Assembly: GCF_021389975.1 (NCBI RefSeq)
Contig: NZ_CP089981.1
Span: 5,791,501 to 5,855,500 of the forward strand
Reading direction: 5' to 3'
Length of the DNA: 64,000 nt
DNA from: Fulvivirga ulvae
GTDB lineage: Bacteria; Bacteroidota; Bacteroidia; Cytophagales; Cyclobacteriaceae
Shown here: in pieces, positions 43,127 through 52,284 of the stretch
Numbering within the stretch: the first letter of the stretch is position 1
How the letters are laid out: each line of letters opens with the position of its first letter
Translations under genes and position numbers: made by a program
The notes under the pieces: generated by a model
Told to the model about the DNA's origin: nothing
Seen by the model: the letters and a program-made list of their open reading frames with translations, nothing else
Database searches by the model: none

Positions 43127-43643
43127 CCGTGCAGGGCACCTTATTTCTATATACACTATTTTCTGGCCGGCAAGAACATCGCTTCAATTAAGCTCATGAT
43201 ATTTCTTAACCACCTTCATAATCCTGTCGAAAATTTTGGTATTCTCATAAACTCCACGAATAATGTTTCTGACAGGCAGATGCTCACCGTCGGATTGAAA
43301 GGTCGGGGAATATATATCATGCTTGCCGTGATGCTGATATTCGTTATTGACCAACCCACCCAGGTATTTGTTGGCCAGAAAGGGTTGATCGGTATTGATA
43401 TAACCTACCTGCATGTCATAAAAGGCTTACAAAGATTTTCATAACCACAAGCATAAAAAATTAGTGACCGCCATATTGCCTTCACTGATACATGCTGAAG
43501 TTCGGCAATTGTTTCCCTAAAATTTTGTACGTTTAGCCCGTATCCTGCGTTAGGGTAGTCCATCAAATGATGTGACTTTTCATTATACCTGCCGTCTTAA
43601 GTGTATAAATTAATTGGGAAGTAACAGGTCTTCATATTAGCAC
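43127..43643. other. Degenerate intergenic region
   Basis: Apart from the weak minus-strand frame noted separately, no gene is seen. It looks like decayed sequence between accessory genes. Confidence 0.4.
43184..43414 (-). CDS. Possible small protein or gene fragment
   Basis: A 76-aa frame with a natural composition (FLANKYLGGLVNNEYQHHGK, GEHLPVRNIIRGVYENTKIF). It has no recognised family, no clear RBS, and an upstream stop close before the ATG. It may be the C-terminal piece of an old enzyme gene. Confidence 0.3.
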   Translation of the reverse strand: MQVGYINTDQPFLANKYLGGLVNNEYQHHGKHDIYSPTFQSDGEHLPVRNIIRGVYENTKIFDRIMKVVKKYHELN

Positions 43644-43973
43644 ATGTTAAAACAGTCTCTTTTTTCGCTACTAACCGTACTTGCTACACTAAGTTTGCTA
43701 GGTCTGGCTGATGTTAACATTGCACAACCTCAACCCGGCAAAGCAGAAGCCTTGAATTTAATTGCTGATCTGGTTACCGGAGATATTGTTTTACCTCCTA
43801 CTACATCATACAGTGCTGCCGGATACAAAATATGGACATATACATTTGACATACAGAGGGTTAATATTTTTAATATTCCAGACTCCATCAGTATTTTAAA
43901 TTTCTGCCATTTCAGCAATGGCATAACCAACTACTCACTTCTTATCATTTTCCCGTTTCACTCCTTCTGGTAA
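43644..43973 (+). CDS. Short hypothetical protein with signal-like start
   Basis: A 109-aa frame. The start (LFSLLTVLATLSLLGLADVNIA) resembles a signal peptide and a Pro-rich stretch (QPQPGKAEA) follows. The second half (FNIPDSISILNFCHFSNG) looks unlike a folded protein and may be out of frame. Support is weak; it may be a truncated exported protein. Confidence 0.35.
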   Translation: MLKQSLFSLLTVLATLSLLGLADVNIAQPQPGKAEALNLIADLVTGDIVLPPTTSYSAAGYKIWTYTFDIQRVNIFNIPDSISILNFCHFSNGITNYSLLIIFPFHSFW

Positions 43974-44043
43974 TTTCCTCCCTATATTCATCAGGGGCTT
44001 CTATAGGCCCAATTATAACTATAACACAACATTTCTAATATTT

Positions 44044-44487
44044 ATGGATACTACAACCACAATAATAGGGGTATGCCTGCTCCTATTGTCTGTTGCACCT
44101 ATTGCATGGGCAGGACATAAATCCAGGCAGAAGGAACTAGGGTTAAAAAGGAGTTTTGACCGTTTTGTTTCTAATAACAACCTTAAGTTAACCCAATGGG
44201 AAAGCATCAACGGAAAATTGATAGGTATAGATACTACAAACCATAAGCTGGTATTCGTTAGTGCGAAAATCCCGGAAGGAATCATTATAGATTTGAACAA
44301 AAGGAACGGATTTGAAATTTTAAGAAATAGAAAGGAATGTCAGCTGGATATTCGAACAAGTGTACCGGATAGTCCGGATGATTTGAGCATCCCTTTTTTC
44401 GACAGTGAAAAAGATGATATTCTGCGTTTCGATTATTTTAATCAAAAAGCTGAGCAATGGCTGGCTTTAATCAGACAAACAAAATAA
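44044..44487 (+). CDS. Hypothetical membrane-anchored protein
   Basis: A 147-aa protein with one N-terminal TM helix (IIGVCLLLLSVAPIAWAG) and a soluble domain (SFDRFVSNNNLKLTQWESINGKLIGIDTTNHKLVFVSAK...). The soluble part is a beta-rich fold of unknown family (DLNKRNGFEILRNRKE, YFNQKAEQWLALIRQT). It ends 58 nt before the Ca2+ ATPase start, so they may share a transcript. No function assigned. Confidence 0.65.
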   Translation: MDTTTTIIGVCLLLLSVAPIAWAGHKSRQKELGLKRSFDRFVSNNNLKLTQWESINGKLIGIDTTNHKLVFVSAKIPEGIIIDLNKRNGFEILRNRKECQLDIRTSVPDSPDDLSIPFFDSEKDDILRFDYFNQKAEQWLALIRQTK

Positions 44488-44545
44488 CTTGAGTAATCAG
44501 GACGGGTAGGTCTTGTTTATCCGTCCTGATTACCTTCAATATGAC

Positions 44546-47218
44546 ATGAAACTATTCGAAAACATCCATACGGAAACTATTGATGAAGTAGTTGAAGAGT
44601 TAAAAACATCATTAAAGGCAGGCCTATCCTCTGCCGAGGCTCAGGAACGTACCCGGGAATACGGGTTAAACATGCTGGAAGAGAGGGAAAGAAAAGCACC
44701 ATGGAAAATGCTCTTCGAACAATTTACCGAAACCATGGTCGTGATCCTGATCATTGCCGCAGTAATTTCAGGTTTTCTGGGCAAAGAAATTGAAACTATA
44801 TCTATATTAACTATAGTCGTTTTATTTGCCATTCTGGGATTTATCCAGGAGTTCAGGGCCGAAAAGGCTATGGCTGCTTTAAAAAGGCTGACCGTGCCCG
44901 TAGTAAAAGTCATAAGAGATGGCAAAATACAGGAACTGGCTTCGAAATACCTCGTTCCCGGTGACCTCATTATAATAGAAGCAGGAAATATTGTACCCGC
45001 TGACGTGCGAATAGTCGAGACCTCCAACCTGAAAATTCAGGAGGCGGCGCTTACCGGGGAAGCTGACCCCATAGATAAAAGGGCACAGGCCATAAGCAAG
45101 CCGGACTCACCTCTGGGCGACAGGATAAACATGGCCTATATGGGTACAAATGTTACGCTGGGACGTAGCAAGGCCGTTGTGGTTCGTACCGGGATGAGCA
45201 CGGAACTGGGCAAAATTGCCGGTTTGATACAGGATGTACAAAAAGAAAAAACGCCTCTTCAAACCCGGCTGGACCAATTGGGCAAATGGCTCGCCATAGG
45301 AGGCGGTGTAGCTGCCCTGATGGTTGCCATAGTTGGTATTATGATGGGAGAAACATTTGTGGATATGTTCCTGGTAGGCATCAGCGTGGCCGTGGCAGTG
45401 ATCCCCGAAGGGCTACCTGCCGTACTTACCATCACACTTGCATTAGGTTCGCAAAGGATGCTGAAAAGAAACGCACTCATCCGCAAACTGCCCGCTGTTG
45501 AAACTTTGGGCTCGGTAACAGTGATCTGCTCTGATAAAACAGGCACACTCACTGAAAATAAGATGACTGTAACCACCCTTGAATCGGCGGGAGTTTCTAT
45601 TCATAATTTTCCGCTGGTGCCACAAAAATATCCGGACAATGTCCTGCTCAACTTAATAATAGGAGCCTTGTGCAATGACGCTGAGATCAAAAGTATACAG
45701 GAAGAGGATCTTTCAATAATTGGTGAACCCACCGAGGCTGCCCTGGTAGAGGCTGCTGTTAAAGCCGGCCTGATCAAACATAACCTGGAATCTCAGTGGC
45801 CCCGGCTTGGCGAAGTTCCGTTTGATTCAAACCGGATGCGAATGAGCACCTTCCATCATTTAAAGGATAAAGATTCAGCAATTTTTCGCGAGATAAAAAG
45901 CGAGCATGTGATGTTTATGAAAGGTGCAGTGGACAGTTTGCTTTCTCTTTCGACACTCATAAAGACTGAAACAGGCGTAGAAGCCATCACTGATGAATGG
46001 ATTCAGCGCATCAAAAACGCCCATGATGAAATGGCATCGAAAGGAGTCAGGATACTTGGGTTTGCCTACCGTACCGTTGATGTTTTTGACCAAAACTCCA
46101 ACCTGCATGACCTGGAAGATCAGGTTATATTTGTTGGTATGGCCGGTTTGATAGATCCTCCGAGAAGTGCGGCCAAATCTGCCATTAAAAAATGTAAAAC
46201 TGCCGGAGTACGCCCTGTAATGATCACCGGCGACTACCCACTGACCGCCGTTGCTATTGCCAGAGAGCTGGGCATTGATATCGGTCCCGGATATTTGACC
46301 AGTGAGTCGCTTGGGAAGCTCTCAGACGAAGAACTTCAGAAAAAAGTAAGCAATGTAAGTGTTTTTGCCAGAGTAGCCCCGGAAGATAAACTGAGGATCG
46401 TCAATTCCCTGCAGGGTCTGGGAGAAGTAGTAGCGATGACCGGAGATGGCATCAACGACTCGCCCGCACTCAAGAAAGCGAATATTGGAGTAGCTATGGG
46501 CATCACGGGGACGGATGTGTCAAAGGAAGCATCAGACATGGTATTGCTGGACGATAACTTTGCCACTATAGTTACTGCTGTGGAAGAGGGTCGTGCTATC
46601 TTCGATAATCTTCTCAGGTTTATTAAGTTCTCCCTTGGAGGTAACCTGGGTAAAGTATTCGTTATGCTGTTTGCACCTATTGCAGGAGTTATCATCGCAC
46701 TCAATCCCATGCAGCTGCTTTGGTTAAATTTGCTGACTGACGGATTAATGGGCCTGGGCCTGGGTGTGGAGCCGGCTGAAAAAGAAAATATGGACAGGCC
46801 TCCCCGGTCCACCAAGAAACCTATCCTTGACAAGCCTGCCATTACGCATGTAGCATGGACCGGTTTATTGATGGGAATTATTGCAATGGCTGTTATTTAT
46901 TACTACTATGACCGGACGAAGCCGCAAGATATATACTGGCAGTCCATGCTTTTTGCTACCATAGGATTTATTCAGATAGGGCATGCTTTCGGACTTCGGG
47001 CTTCCAGTCATTTTGTACTTTCACCGGTATCAAATTTGGCCTTTACGGTGGTTACCGCACTCACTTTGATACTTCAATTATCAGTTATATATATTCCAAG
47101 GTTAAATGATTTCTTTTCGTTAGTACCTCTGAAGGTAGAGGACCTGGCTATTGCCGTTATTTTAGGCGTGATATATTCGGTTTTTGTCAGGTTAGAAAAA
47201 ATAGTGATGAAAAGGTAG
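44546..47218 (+). CDS. Ca2+-translocating P-type ATPase (PMCA type)
   Basis: An 890-aa type II P-type ATPase. The cation-transporter N-domain (VVEELKTSLKAGLSSAEAQERTREYGLNMLEERERKAPWKMLFEQF) comes first, TM1-2 follow, then the actuator domain with GEADPIDK, TM4 with the PEGLP ion-binding motif, phosphorylated Asp330 in CSDKTGTLT, the nucleotide domain (FMKGAVDSLLSLST) and the hinge TGDGINDSPALKKANIG. TM5-10 end the protein. The PEGLP and the DAxxxTGEA-type motif support Ca2+ (SERCA/PMCA-like). The ATG at 44546 matches the family start; a longer in-frame TTG start at 44513 is not needed. It exports Ca2+ from the cytoplasm. Confidence 0.95.
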   Translation: MKLFENIHTETIDEVVEELKTSLKAGLSSAEAQERTREYGLNMLEERERKAPWKMLFEQFTETMVVILIIAAVISGFLGKEIETISILTIVVLFAILGFIQEFRAEKAMAALKRLTVPVVKVIRDGKIQELASKYLVPGDLIIIEAGNIVPADVRIVETSNLKIQEAALTGEADPIDKRAQAISKPDSPLGDRINMAYMGTNVTLGRSKAVVVRTGMSTELGKIAGLIQDVQKEKTPLQTRLDQLGKWLAIGGGVAALMVAIVGIMMGETFVDMFLVGISVAVAVIPEGLPAVLTITLALGSQRMLKRNALIRKLPAVETLGSVTVICSDKTGTLTENKMTVTTLESAGVSIHNFPLVPQKYPDNVLLNLIIGALCNDAEIKSIQEEDLSIIGEPTEAALVEAAVKAGLIKHNLESQWPRLGEVPFDSNRMRMSTFHHLKDKDSAIFREIKSEHVMFMKGAVDSLLSLSTLIKTETGVEAITDEWIQRIKNAHDEMASKGVRILGFAYRTVDVFDQNSNLHDLEDQVIFVGMAGLIDPPRSAAKSAIKKCKTAGVRPVMITGDYPLTAVAIARELGIDIGPGYLTSESLGKLSDEELQKKVSNVSVFARVAPEDKLRIVNSLQGLGEVVAMTGDGINDSPALKKANIGVAMGITGTDVSKEASDMVLLDDNFATIVTAVEEGRAIFDNLLRFIKFSLGGNLGKVFVMLFAPIAGVIIALNPMQLLWLNLLTDGLMGLGLGVEPAEKENMDRPPRSTKKPILDKPAITHVAWTGLLMGIIAMAVIYYYYDRTKPQDIYWQSMLFATIGFIQIGHAFGLRASSHFVLSPVSNLAFTVVTALTLILQLSVIYIPRLNDFFSLVPLKVEDLAIAVILGVIYSVFVRLEKIVMKR

Positions 47219-47255
47219 GTTTAGAGAATTGGTTACTTCCAACTACTGATTAATA

Positions 47256-47285
47256 AGGAAAAGCAATCAAACGACTGCTTTTCCT
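47256..47285 (+). terminator. Terminator after the Ca2+ ATPase
   Basis: AGGAAAAGCA (47256-47265) pairs with TGCTTTTCCT (47276-47285). A T-rich stretch follows downstream. Confidence 0.75.
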
Positions 47286-47371
47286 GTCATAATTAATTTT
47301 TATTATTTAACCGGAGATGTCCTTATCTCTACACTCTCCTGTCCGGCACTGTGGTACCTGAGACTGCCTGG

Positions 47372-50300
47372 TTAGCAGACCGATTCCTTAGATTTCACTG
47401 AAAAATCAGTGGTTTTAGTACCTCGTTGCTGTTCAACTATTCGTGCAAAGAACCAAATAAAGGGCTCGACTTCACCTTTTAACACACAAGTTCCCCTGCT
47501 AATACTATGAAGCAACCCTTGAACATCTGAAGTACGCAATGCGGAAACTGTCTGGTTATCCTTCAACTGCAGTGAACAGCCAGGCAGACCGGCAATCTCT
47601 TCAGTTCCCGGAGTTACGTCCTGCCCATTAACCACAATTGCAACCGGTTCTTTCTGATCAGGAGTATAGACGTACATAGCGAGATCAGGGGTCTGGTGTG
47701 GAGCTTTGTCCAGCAATTTCTTCAGATAAGCGGAGAAGGTATTGGCCCACTCTTCTACATCAGATCGCGAAATACCCGGTTCGCTGGTATTGGCTTGGGC
47801 CGCCACAAGCTGCTCATCAACCTCACGTTCCGTTGCTATAAGGGCATCGAGGGTCTTGTCTACGTCTTCACGGGTATGAGAAGCGGAGCAGATAAGCCTG
47901 AGTCGACCACGACCGCTTTCCACAATCGGATAAGTTACTGCCGACGTTTGAACTCCTCGCTTATACATACCCTGCACAATGGCATAAAGCTTATCCTTAT
48001 CACTAAAATGTGGGGTAACTATAGGGCCGTCGCCTGTCCCCAGGTCATAACCGGCCTCGGCAAACCGCTGCCGCATATATCGGGTAGTATCCCAAAGTCG
48101 CTCCCGCAGCTTGTCGTCCGAACGAAGGCGACGCAGAGCGGTAAGTGCCGCAGCCATATCAGCAGGACTAACGGAGGCCTGGAAGATGTAGGCTCTAGAT
48201 GAGGACTTGAGCAAATCAATATGCTCCTCCCGGGCAGCAACTACACCTCCAAGACTGCCCAGTGCTTTGCTCAGTGTGGTCATTATAAAATCTACCTGCT
48301 CAGTGATGCCCTGAGCAGCACAAATACCTGCACCACCTTCACCATAGAAGCCAAATGAATGCGCTTCGTCCACCAACACAAGCGCGTTATATTTCTTGGC
48401 AGCACGAACAATATCTGCAACGGGTGCAGCGCCCTCTCCCATACTGTAAACACCTTCAAGAACGACAAGGATGGTGCGGTAAGGTGAAGCTTCTGACTTA
48501 AGAACTGCTTCCAGGTCAGACGAACTGTTATGTTGAAAGCTTCTGATCTTCGCTCCACACAGGCGGGCGCCGTCCACGATGGAAGCGTGACAAAGCTGAT
48601 CGATAACCACTACATCATTTTTACCTAAAAGCCCTGCAACAGCACCGACATTTGCTGTATAGCCGGTAGGAAACAAACAAGCTCCGGGCTTTCCTACCAA
48701 CTCGGCAAACTCTTTTTCGAACTCCAGGTGAAGGTCTGTCATACCGGATGCTGCCGCTGAGGTGCCCATCCCAGTCCCGAATTGCTGCAATGCTTTAGAG
48801 GATTCCTCAATAACCTCCTTGTCGCGGTTCAGGCCCAGGTACAGGTTGGTAGTCCATATAATGGCCTCCTGTTCTTCATCATTGTATGCATCTGATACCA
48901 TGCCGTGGGTTGCACTCCCTGTACGGAGTACCTTGCTATACGGATTTCTGCGCTGGTCATTAACCATGTGCAGTACTTCCTGTACCAGTAAACTTTTATC
49001 GGTAGCGGACCAGGCAGATACCTTTGCGGCCTGAAAAGTCGGATGGCTGGACCGGATATGGGTCTGAAAAGTGGCAAGGGAATCTGTTGCTACCCTTTGC
49101 CCTTTCCCTACCGGCTCATTACCTGCACCGGTACCTGTCAGCTTAAAGATAAAGTTCACCAGTGCCTCAGGAGAAGGATGCTCAACTACCGCCGATACAG
49201 GCAGGGTTTGCCCTAAAACACCTGAAAGCCGGCTGCTCAGCTCTACGGTGGTCAGTGAGTCGAGACCCAGCCTGTCAAATGAATCGTCAGCGGCTATTTG
49301 GGCAGGGTCACCAATATTTAGCAGAGATGCCACTTCGCGCTGAATGAGCGAAAGTATGTACGCTGGCTGCCCTGTATTAGCCCCTTCCTGTCCGGCTGTG
49401 TTATAACCAGGCCCGGCAGCGTTCTGGCTCTGATAGTTGTTTTTTATGGCCTGTAATTTATTGCGGTCAAGCTTTCCGTTGGGCAATAAAGGTAATTCAT
49501 TAAGGTTAATCACGACCTGGGGAACCATGTATTTTGGCAATCGCTGCGCCAGGTAGGCTTTCACTTTTTCATCCGCTATGGCTGCATCCTCACTTACCAC
49601 ATAGGCCGTTAGCATTTTCTGGCCAACACCACCATCTACAGCTGCCGCCGCCGCCGCGGCAATACCCGGCATCGATTCGAGTGCTGATTCGACCTCTTCG
49701 AGCTCAATACGGAACCCCCGCACCTTAACCTGCTGATCTACTCTTCCCAGAAATTCGATCTCTCCGTTTTCTGTCCTCCGGCAAAGATCACCCGTTCTGT
49801 ACAGCCGCTCCCCGGCAATATTGCCACCCGATTCAATAAATCGTTCTTTGGTACGCTCCTCATCATACAGGTAGCCACGAGCCAGCTTGTTGCCTGCCAG
49901 GTACAGTTCACCCTCAGCACCGTCAGGTACCACGTTCATAGAGTCGTCAAGGATGTATGAACGGGAGTTTGGCACCGATTTCCCGATGGTAACGGTTTTA
50001 ATACCTTCAAAAATCTGCACTGCCGTCGAAAATACGGTGTCTTCAGTAGGACCATACAAATTAAAAACCCGAACACCTGTATCCAAAGCAAAGAGTTTTT
50101 CTACAAGTGGCAACTTCAGCGCCTCACTGCCAAAAACGATAGTTCGGATACCCGTGGGCTTCCAGCCGGAGGTCAGTAAAGCCTGTATGGCAGAAGGAAC
50201 TACCACACAACTCTTCACCAGATTCGCAGCAGACAATGCCGGTAAGTCAAGCATATTATTGGCCAACACCACCGTTCCTCCAAGCGACAGAGTCCCCAGT

Positions 50301-50932
50301 ATTTCCATAACTGACGGATCAAAACAGACTGAGGTAGCAGCCAGCATCCCTTCCAGGTCCTGATCGTCCAGTAAATTGCCCATTACCCGGATCATGGCAA
50401 CTACATTGCGATGTTCGATGGCTACCCCTTTTGGTCGCCCGGTGGAGCCCGAGGTGTAGATTACATAGGCAAGGTCAGTTGCTGCCGGGCCGGGCGCACC
50501 GCCCGCTGTGGGCTGCCCTACCTGATCAAGCCATATCAGCTCATGCACACCATTACAGAGCTCAGCACATTTATTATCATTCACTATAGCGGCTACCGCG
50601 CGGGAGTGCTCCAGCATGTAGCGTACGCGATCCCGGGGATAGGCCGGATCAAGCGGTACATATGCACACCCTGCCTGCAATACACCAAGCAAGGTAGCTA
50701 CAAGTTCCCAGGAGCGGGCCATGCACACGCCCACCAGGGATCCTGGTTCCACACCACGAGTAGACAGCTCTCCTGCCACCGCATTCGCCCGGTCCATTAA
50801 CCGCGCGTAGTCAACGGTTGTTCCACCGTCAATTATTGCTGTTTGCTCCGGGTGCGCGTGCACGCGCCGGACAAACAGCCCACAGATCGTTTCCTCTGAG
50901 AATTCGTTTAAAAATGGGGCTAACTTATTCAT
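47372..50932 (-). CDS. Single-module A-PCP-alpha-oxoamine synthase fusion
   Basis: An 1186-aa enzyme of unusual design. Residues 1-500 form an NRPS adenylation domain: A3 YVIYTSGSTGRPKGVAIEH, A5 NLYGPTEDTVFST, A7 ERLYRTGDLCRR, A8 EFLGRVDQQVKVRGFRIELEEVE, A10 LPNGKLDR. A carrier domain follows with phosphopantetheine Ser559 (FDRLGLDSLTTVELSSRL). Residues 640-1080 form a PLP-dependent alpha-oxoamine synthase (AOS) domain (DEAHSFGFYGEGGAGI; PLP Lys889 in TTLSKALGSLGGVV). A ~100-aa tail is unassigned. There is no condensation or thioesterase domain. It should load an amino (or other) acid on the PCP and condense it decarboxylatively with a second amino acid to an alpha-aminoketone, as AOS domains of prodigiosin (PigH) or fumonisin assembly do. 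By eye it is richer in G+C than its neighbours. It is a lone gene. Confidence 0.9.
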   Translation of the reverse strand: MNKLAPFLNEFSEETICGLFVRRVHAHPEQTAIIDGGTTVDYARLMDRANAVAGELSTRGVEPGSLVGVCMARSWELVATLLGVLQAGCAYVPLDPAYPRDRVRYMLEHSRAVAAIVNDNKCAELCNGVHELIWLDQVGQPTAGGAPGPAATDLAYVIYTSGSTGRPKGVAIEHRNVVAMIRVMGNLLDDQDLEGMLAATSVCFDPSVMEILGTLSLGGTVVLANNMLDLPALSAANLVKSCVVVPSAIQALLTSGWKPTGIRTIVFGSEALKLPLVEKLFALDTGVRVFNLYGPTEDTVFSTAVQIFEGIKTVTIGKSVPNSRSYILDDSMNVVPDGAEGELYLAGNKLARGYLYDEERTKERFIESGGNIAGERLYRTGDLCRRTENGEIEFLGRVDQQVKVRGFRIELEEVESALESMPGIAAAAAAAVDGGVGQKMLTAYVVSEDAAIADEKVKAYLAQRLPKYMVPQVVINLNELPLLPNGKLDRNKLQAIKNNYQSQNAAGPGYNTAGQEGANTGQPAYILSLIQREVASLLNIGDPAQIAADDSFDRLGLDSLTTVELSSRLSGVLGQTLPVSAVVEHPSPEALVNFIFKLTGTGAGNEPVGKGQRVATDSLATFQTHIRSSHPTFQAAKVSAWSATDKSLLVQEVLHMVNDQRRNPYSKVLRTGSATHGMVSDAYNDEEQEAIIWTTNLYLGLNRDKEVIEESSKALQQFGTGMGTSAAASGMTDLHLEFEKEFAELVGKPGACLFPTGYTANVGAVAGLLGKNDVVVIDQLCHASIVDGARLCGAKIRSFQHNSSSDLEAVLKSEASPYRTILVVLEGVYSMGEGAAPVADIVRAAKKYNALVLVDEAHSFGFYGEGGAGICAAQGITEQVDFIMTTLSKALGSLGGVVAAREEHIDLLKSSSRAYIFQASVSPADMAAALTALRRLRSDDKLRERLWDTTRYMRQRFAEAGYDLGTGDGPIVTPHFSDKDKLYAIVQGMYKRGVQTSAVTYPIVESGRGRLRLICSASHTREDVDKTLDALIATEREVDEQLVAAQANTSEPGISRSDVEEWANTFSAYLKKLLDKAPHQTPDLAMYVYTPDQKEPVAIVVNGQDVTPGTEEIAGLPGCSLQLKDNQTVSALRTSDVQGLLHSISRGTCVLKGEVEPFIWFFARIVEQQRGTKTTDFSVKSKESVC

Positions 50933-51402
50933 ATATTTAGTTTTTGTAGTAGTTACTATGCTGTAAAAAATTGATAGGTTTAATATCAATCTCGTTACTT
51001 CCCAGCCACAGACTTCTGATTATTGCAGCGTAAATGATGTCTCCCTGTAAGACAAGCTGCTGCTCACAAACATAATACATCAGCATCACTTCTGATACAA
51101 GGTAAGGCATTGATTAGCTGGGGTTACGTGATAATAAATATTTCCTATGCGCTCCCCGTTATTGCTCAGCCGGCATGTATAAGACCTGTTGTATTAAGAA
51201 AACAAACAGTGCTGTTTTTACGCCTGATGACCTTATCATTTTGGCCCCAAAGCACGCTTATTATGCAAAAAACAACTATCTCTAATCCGGCAGATTATAC
51301 AACAAACCCGACATGGCCCGATGGGTCAAAATGAAATTTTGACAGATCATGCTTTGTTTTGCTATTTCAAATTTGATCAGGTAGTGATACAGTGGCCAGG
51401 CT
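50933..51402. other. Intergenic region upstream of the A-PCP-AOS gene
   Basis: No gene seen; the small frame at 51110-51334 is not convincing. A short hairpin GTCAAAAT/ATTTTGAC lies at 51324-51342. The promoter of the fused enzyme gene should be in the first ~100 bases but no clear Bacteroidota -7/-33 pair stands out. Confidence 0.5.
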
Positions 51403-52163
51403 TTAAAGTACTACCGACATGGGGCCTGATACCTGAATAGCAGGATACTCCTTCCGGCTCCCGGCCCGCGCCCATGATGGATAGCGCTCGTTGATACTCA
51501 GGGGCTCGTCTATTCCGGCACTCCCTCCGTTACTCTTCACCTTTTTGTAGGATACCCACACCATCTCCTTGGTGATTGGTACCGACTTTGTTTGTTCTTT
51601 AAAAATCATCCTTAATCATTTAAGTTGTTCTTAAATTGAAACTGCATAATTGAAGCCCTTCGCTCCACCCCCATTACAGGAGTTTCATCACTACTACGAC
51701 TTCATCTGTCACCTATATGCTCATTAGTAATTGACTTGCAGGTGGCTTCCTGCTTGTGTTTTCCTTTTTGCATAGCATGTGGGCTTCCTGTGGTTCCATG
51801 ATAAAGCCTGAATAGAAGTCATGTCCCCTTTATTACGGTTGCCGTATAGACAGTAGTTAGGTATCCTCTATACTTGTCCCTGACCTCACGATATAGATCA
51901 GGTTTTGACAACAACTGGTCATTTCGTCACTTCTTCGGAAGGTTTGCTTTCGCTCATCTCTTCTATCCTTACCTGACCATTTAAAACGGCCTTTTCTTCT
52001 ATCGCTTCACACATCTTCGTTACCCAAAATGCGTCATAGAAGTGGTTTGGTGAGTTTTCCTAATCACTCCAAACCAGCTTGCGGCTAACAGGCTTCACCA
52101 ACTCGCCTGCAAGGGACTTTCACCCTCTGGAATAATTTGGTATCTTCGATAACAGATACACAC
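51403..52163 (-). mobile_element. Truncated group II intron with start of its reverse transcriptase
   Basis: The minus strand reads GTGTG at 52163 (GUGYG-type intron 5' end), then typical domain I sequence (CCAGAGGGTGAAAGTCCC and GTTAGCCGCAAGC), several hundred bases of intron RNA, and at 51609 an open frame starting MIFKEQTKSVPITKEMVWVS then YKKVKSNGGSAGIDE, the N-terminus of group II intron reverse transcriptases (LtrA type). Similarity ends near 51505, after which the frame continues into an unrelated tail to 51403. Fingers, palm (YADD), maturase and domains V-VI are missing, so the intron is dead. Confidence 0.8.
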
Positions 52164-52185
52164 AATGTATAACCGCGATTACGGC

Positions 52186-52207
52186 GGATTCGACTACGTC
52201 CGAATCC
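52186..52207. repeat. Hairpin in the 5' exon side of the intron insertion
   Basis: GGATTCG (52186-52192) pairs with CGAATCC (52201-52207). This 22-nt hairpin and its surroundings (AACCGCGATTACGGCG and AGGAATTGCTAAAGTC) resemble intergenic repeats I have seen in Bacteroidota near mobile single-gene units. Confidence 0.45.
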
Positions 52208-52284
52208 ACTAGGAATTGCTAAAGTCTGTGCTAAACCGAAAATTAACGCATATTAACCCCTAACTGACGGTTATACGAGACCGT

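Noticed and set aside
46336..46842. 168-codon frame opposite the Ca2+ ATPase
   Set aside because: Antisense to the TGDGINDSPALKKANIG hinge region and neighbouring TM helices.
49887..50363. 158-codon frame opposite the adenylation domain
   Set aside because: It is a shadow on the antisense strand of clear A-domain motifs, favoured by the G+C-rich codon use.
51110..51334. 74-codon frame upstream of the A-PCP-AOS gene
   Set aside because: No RBS, no recognisable segments, and it contains the short hairpin at 51324-51342.
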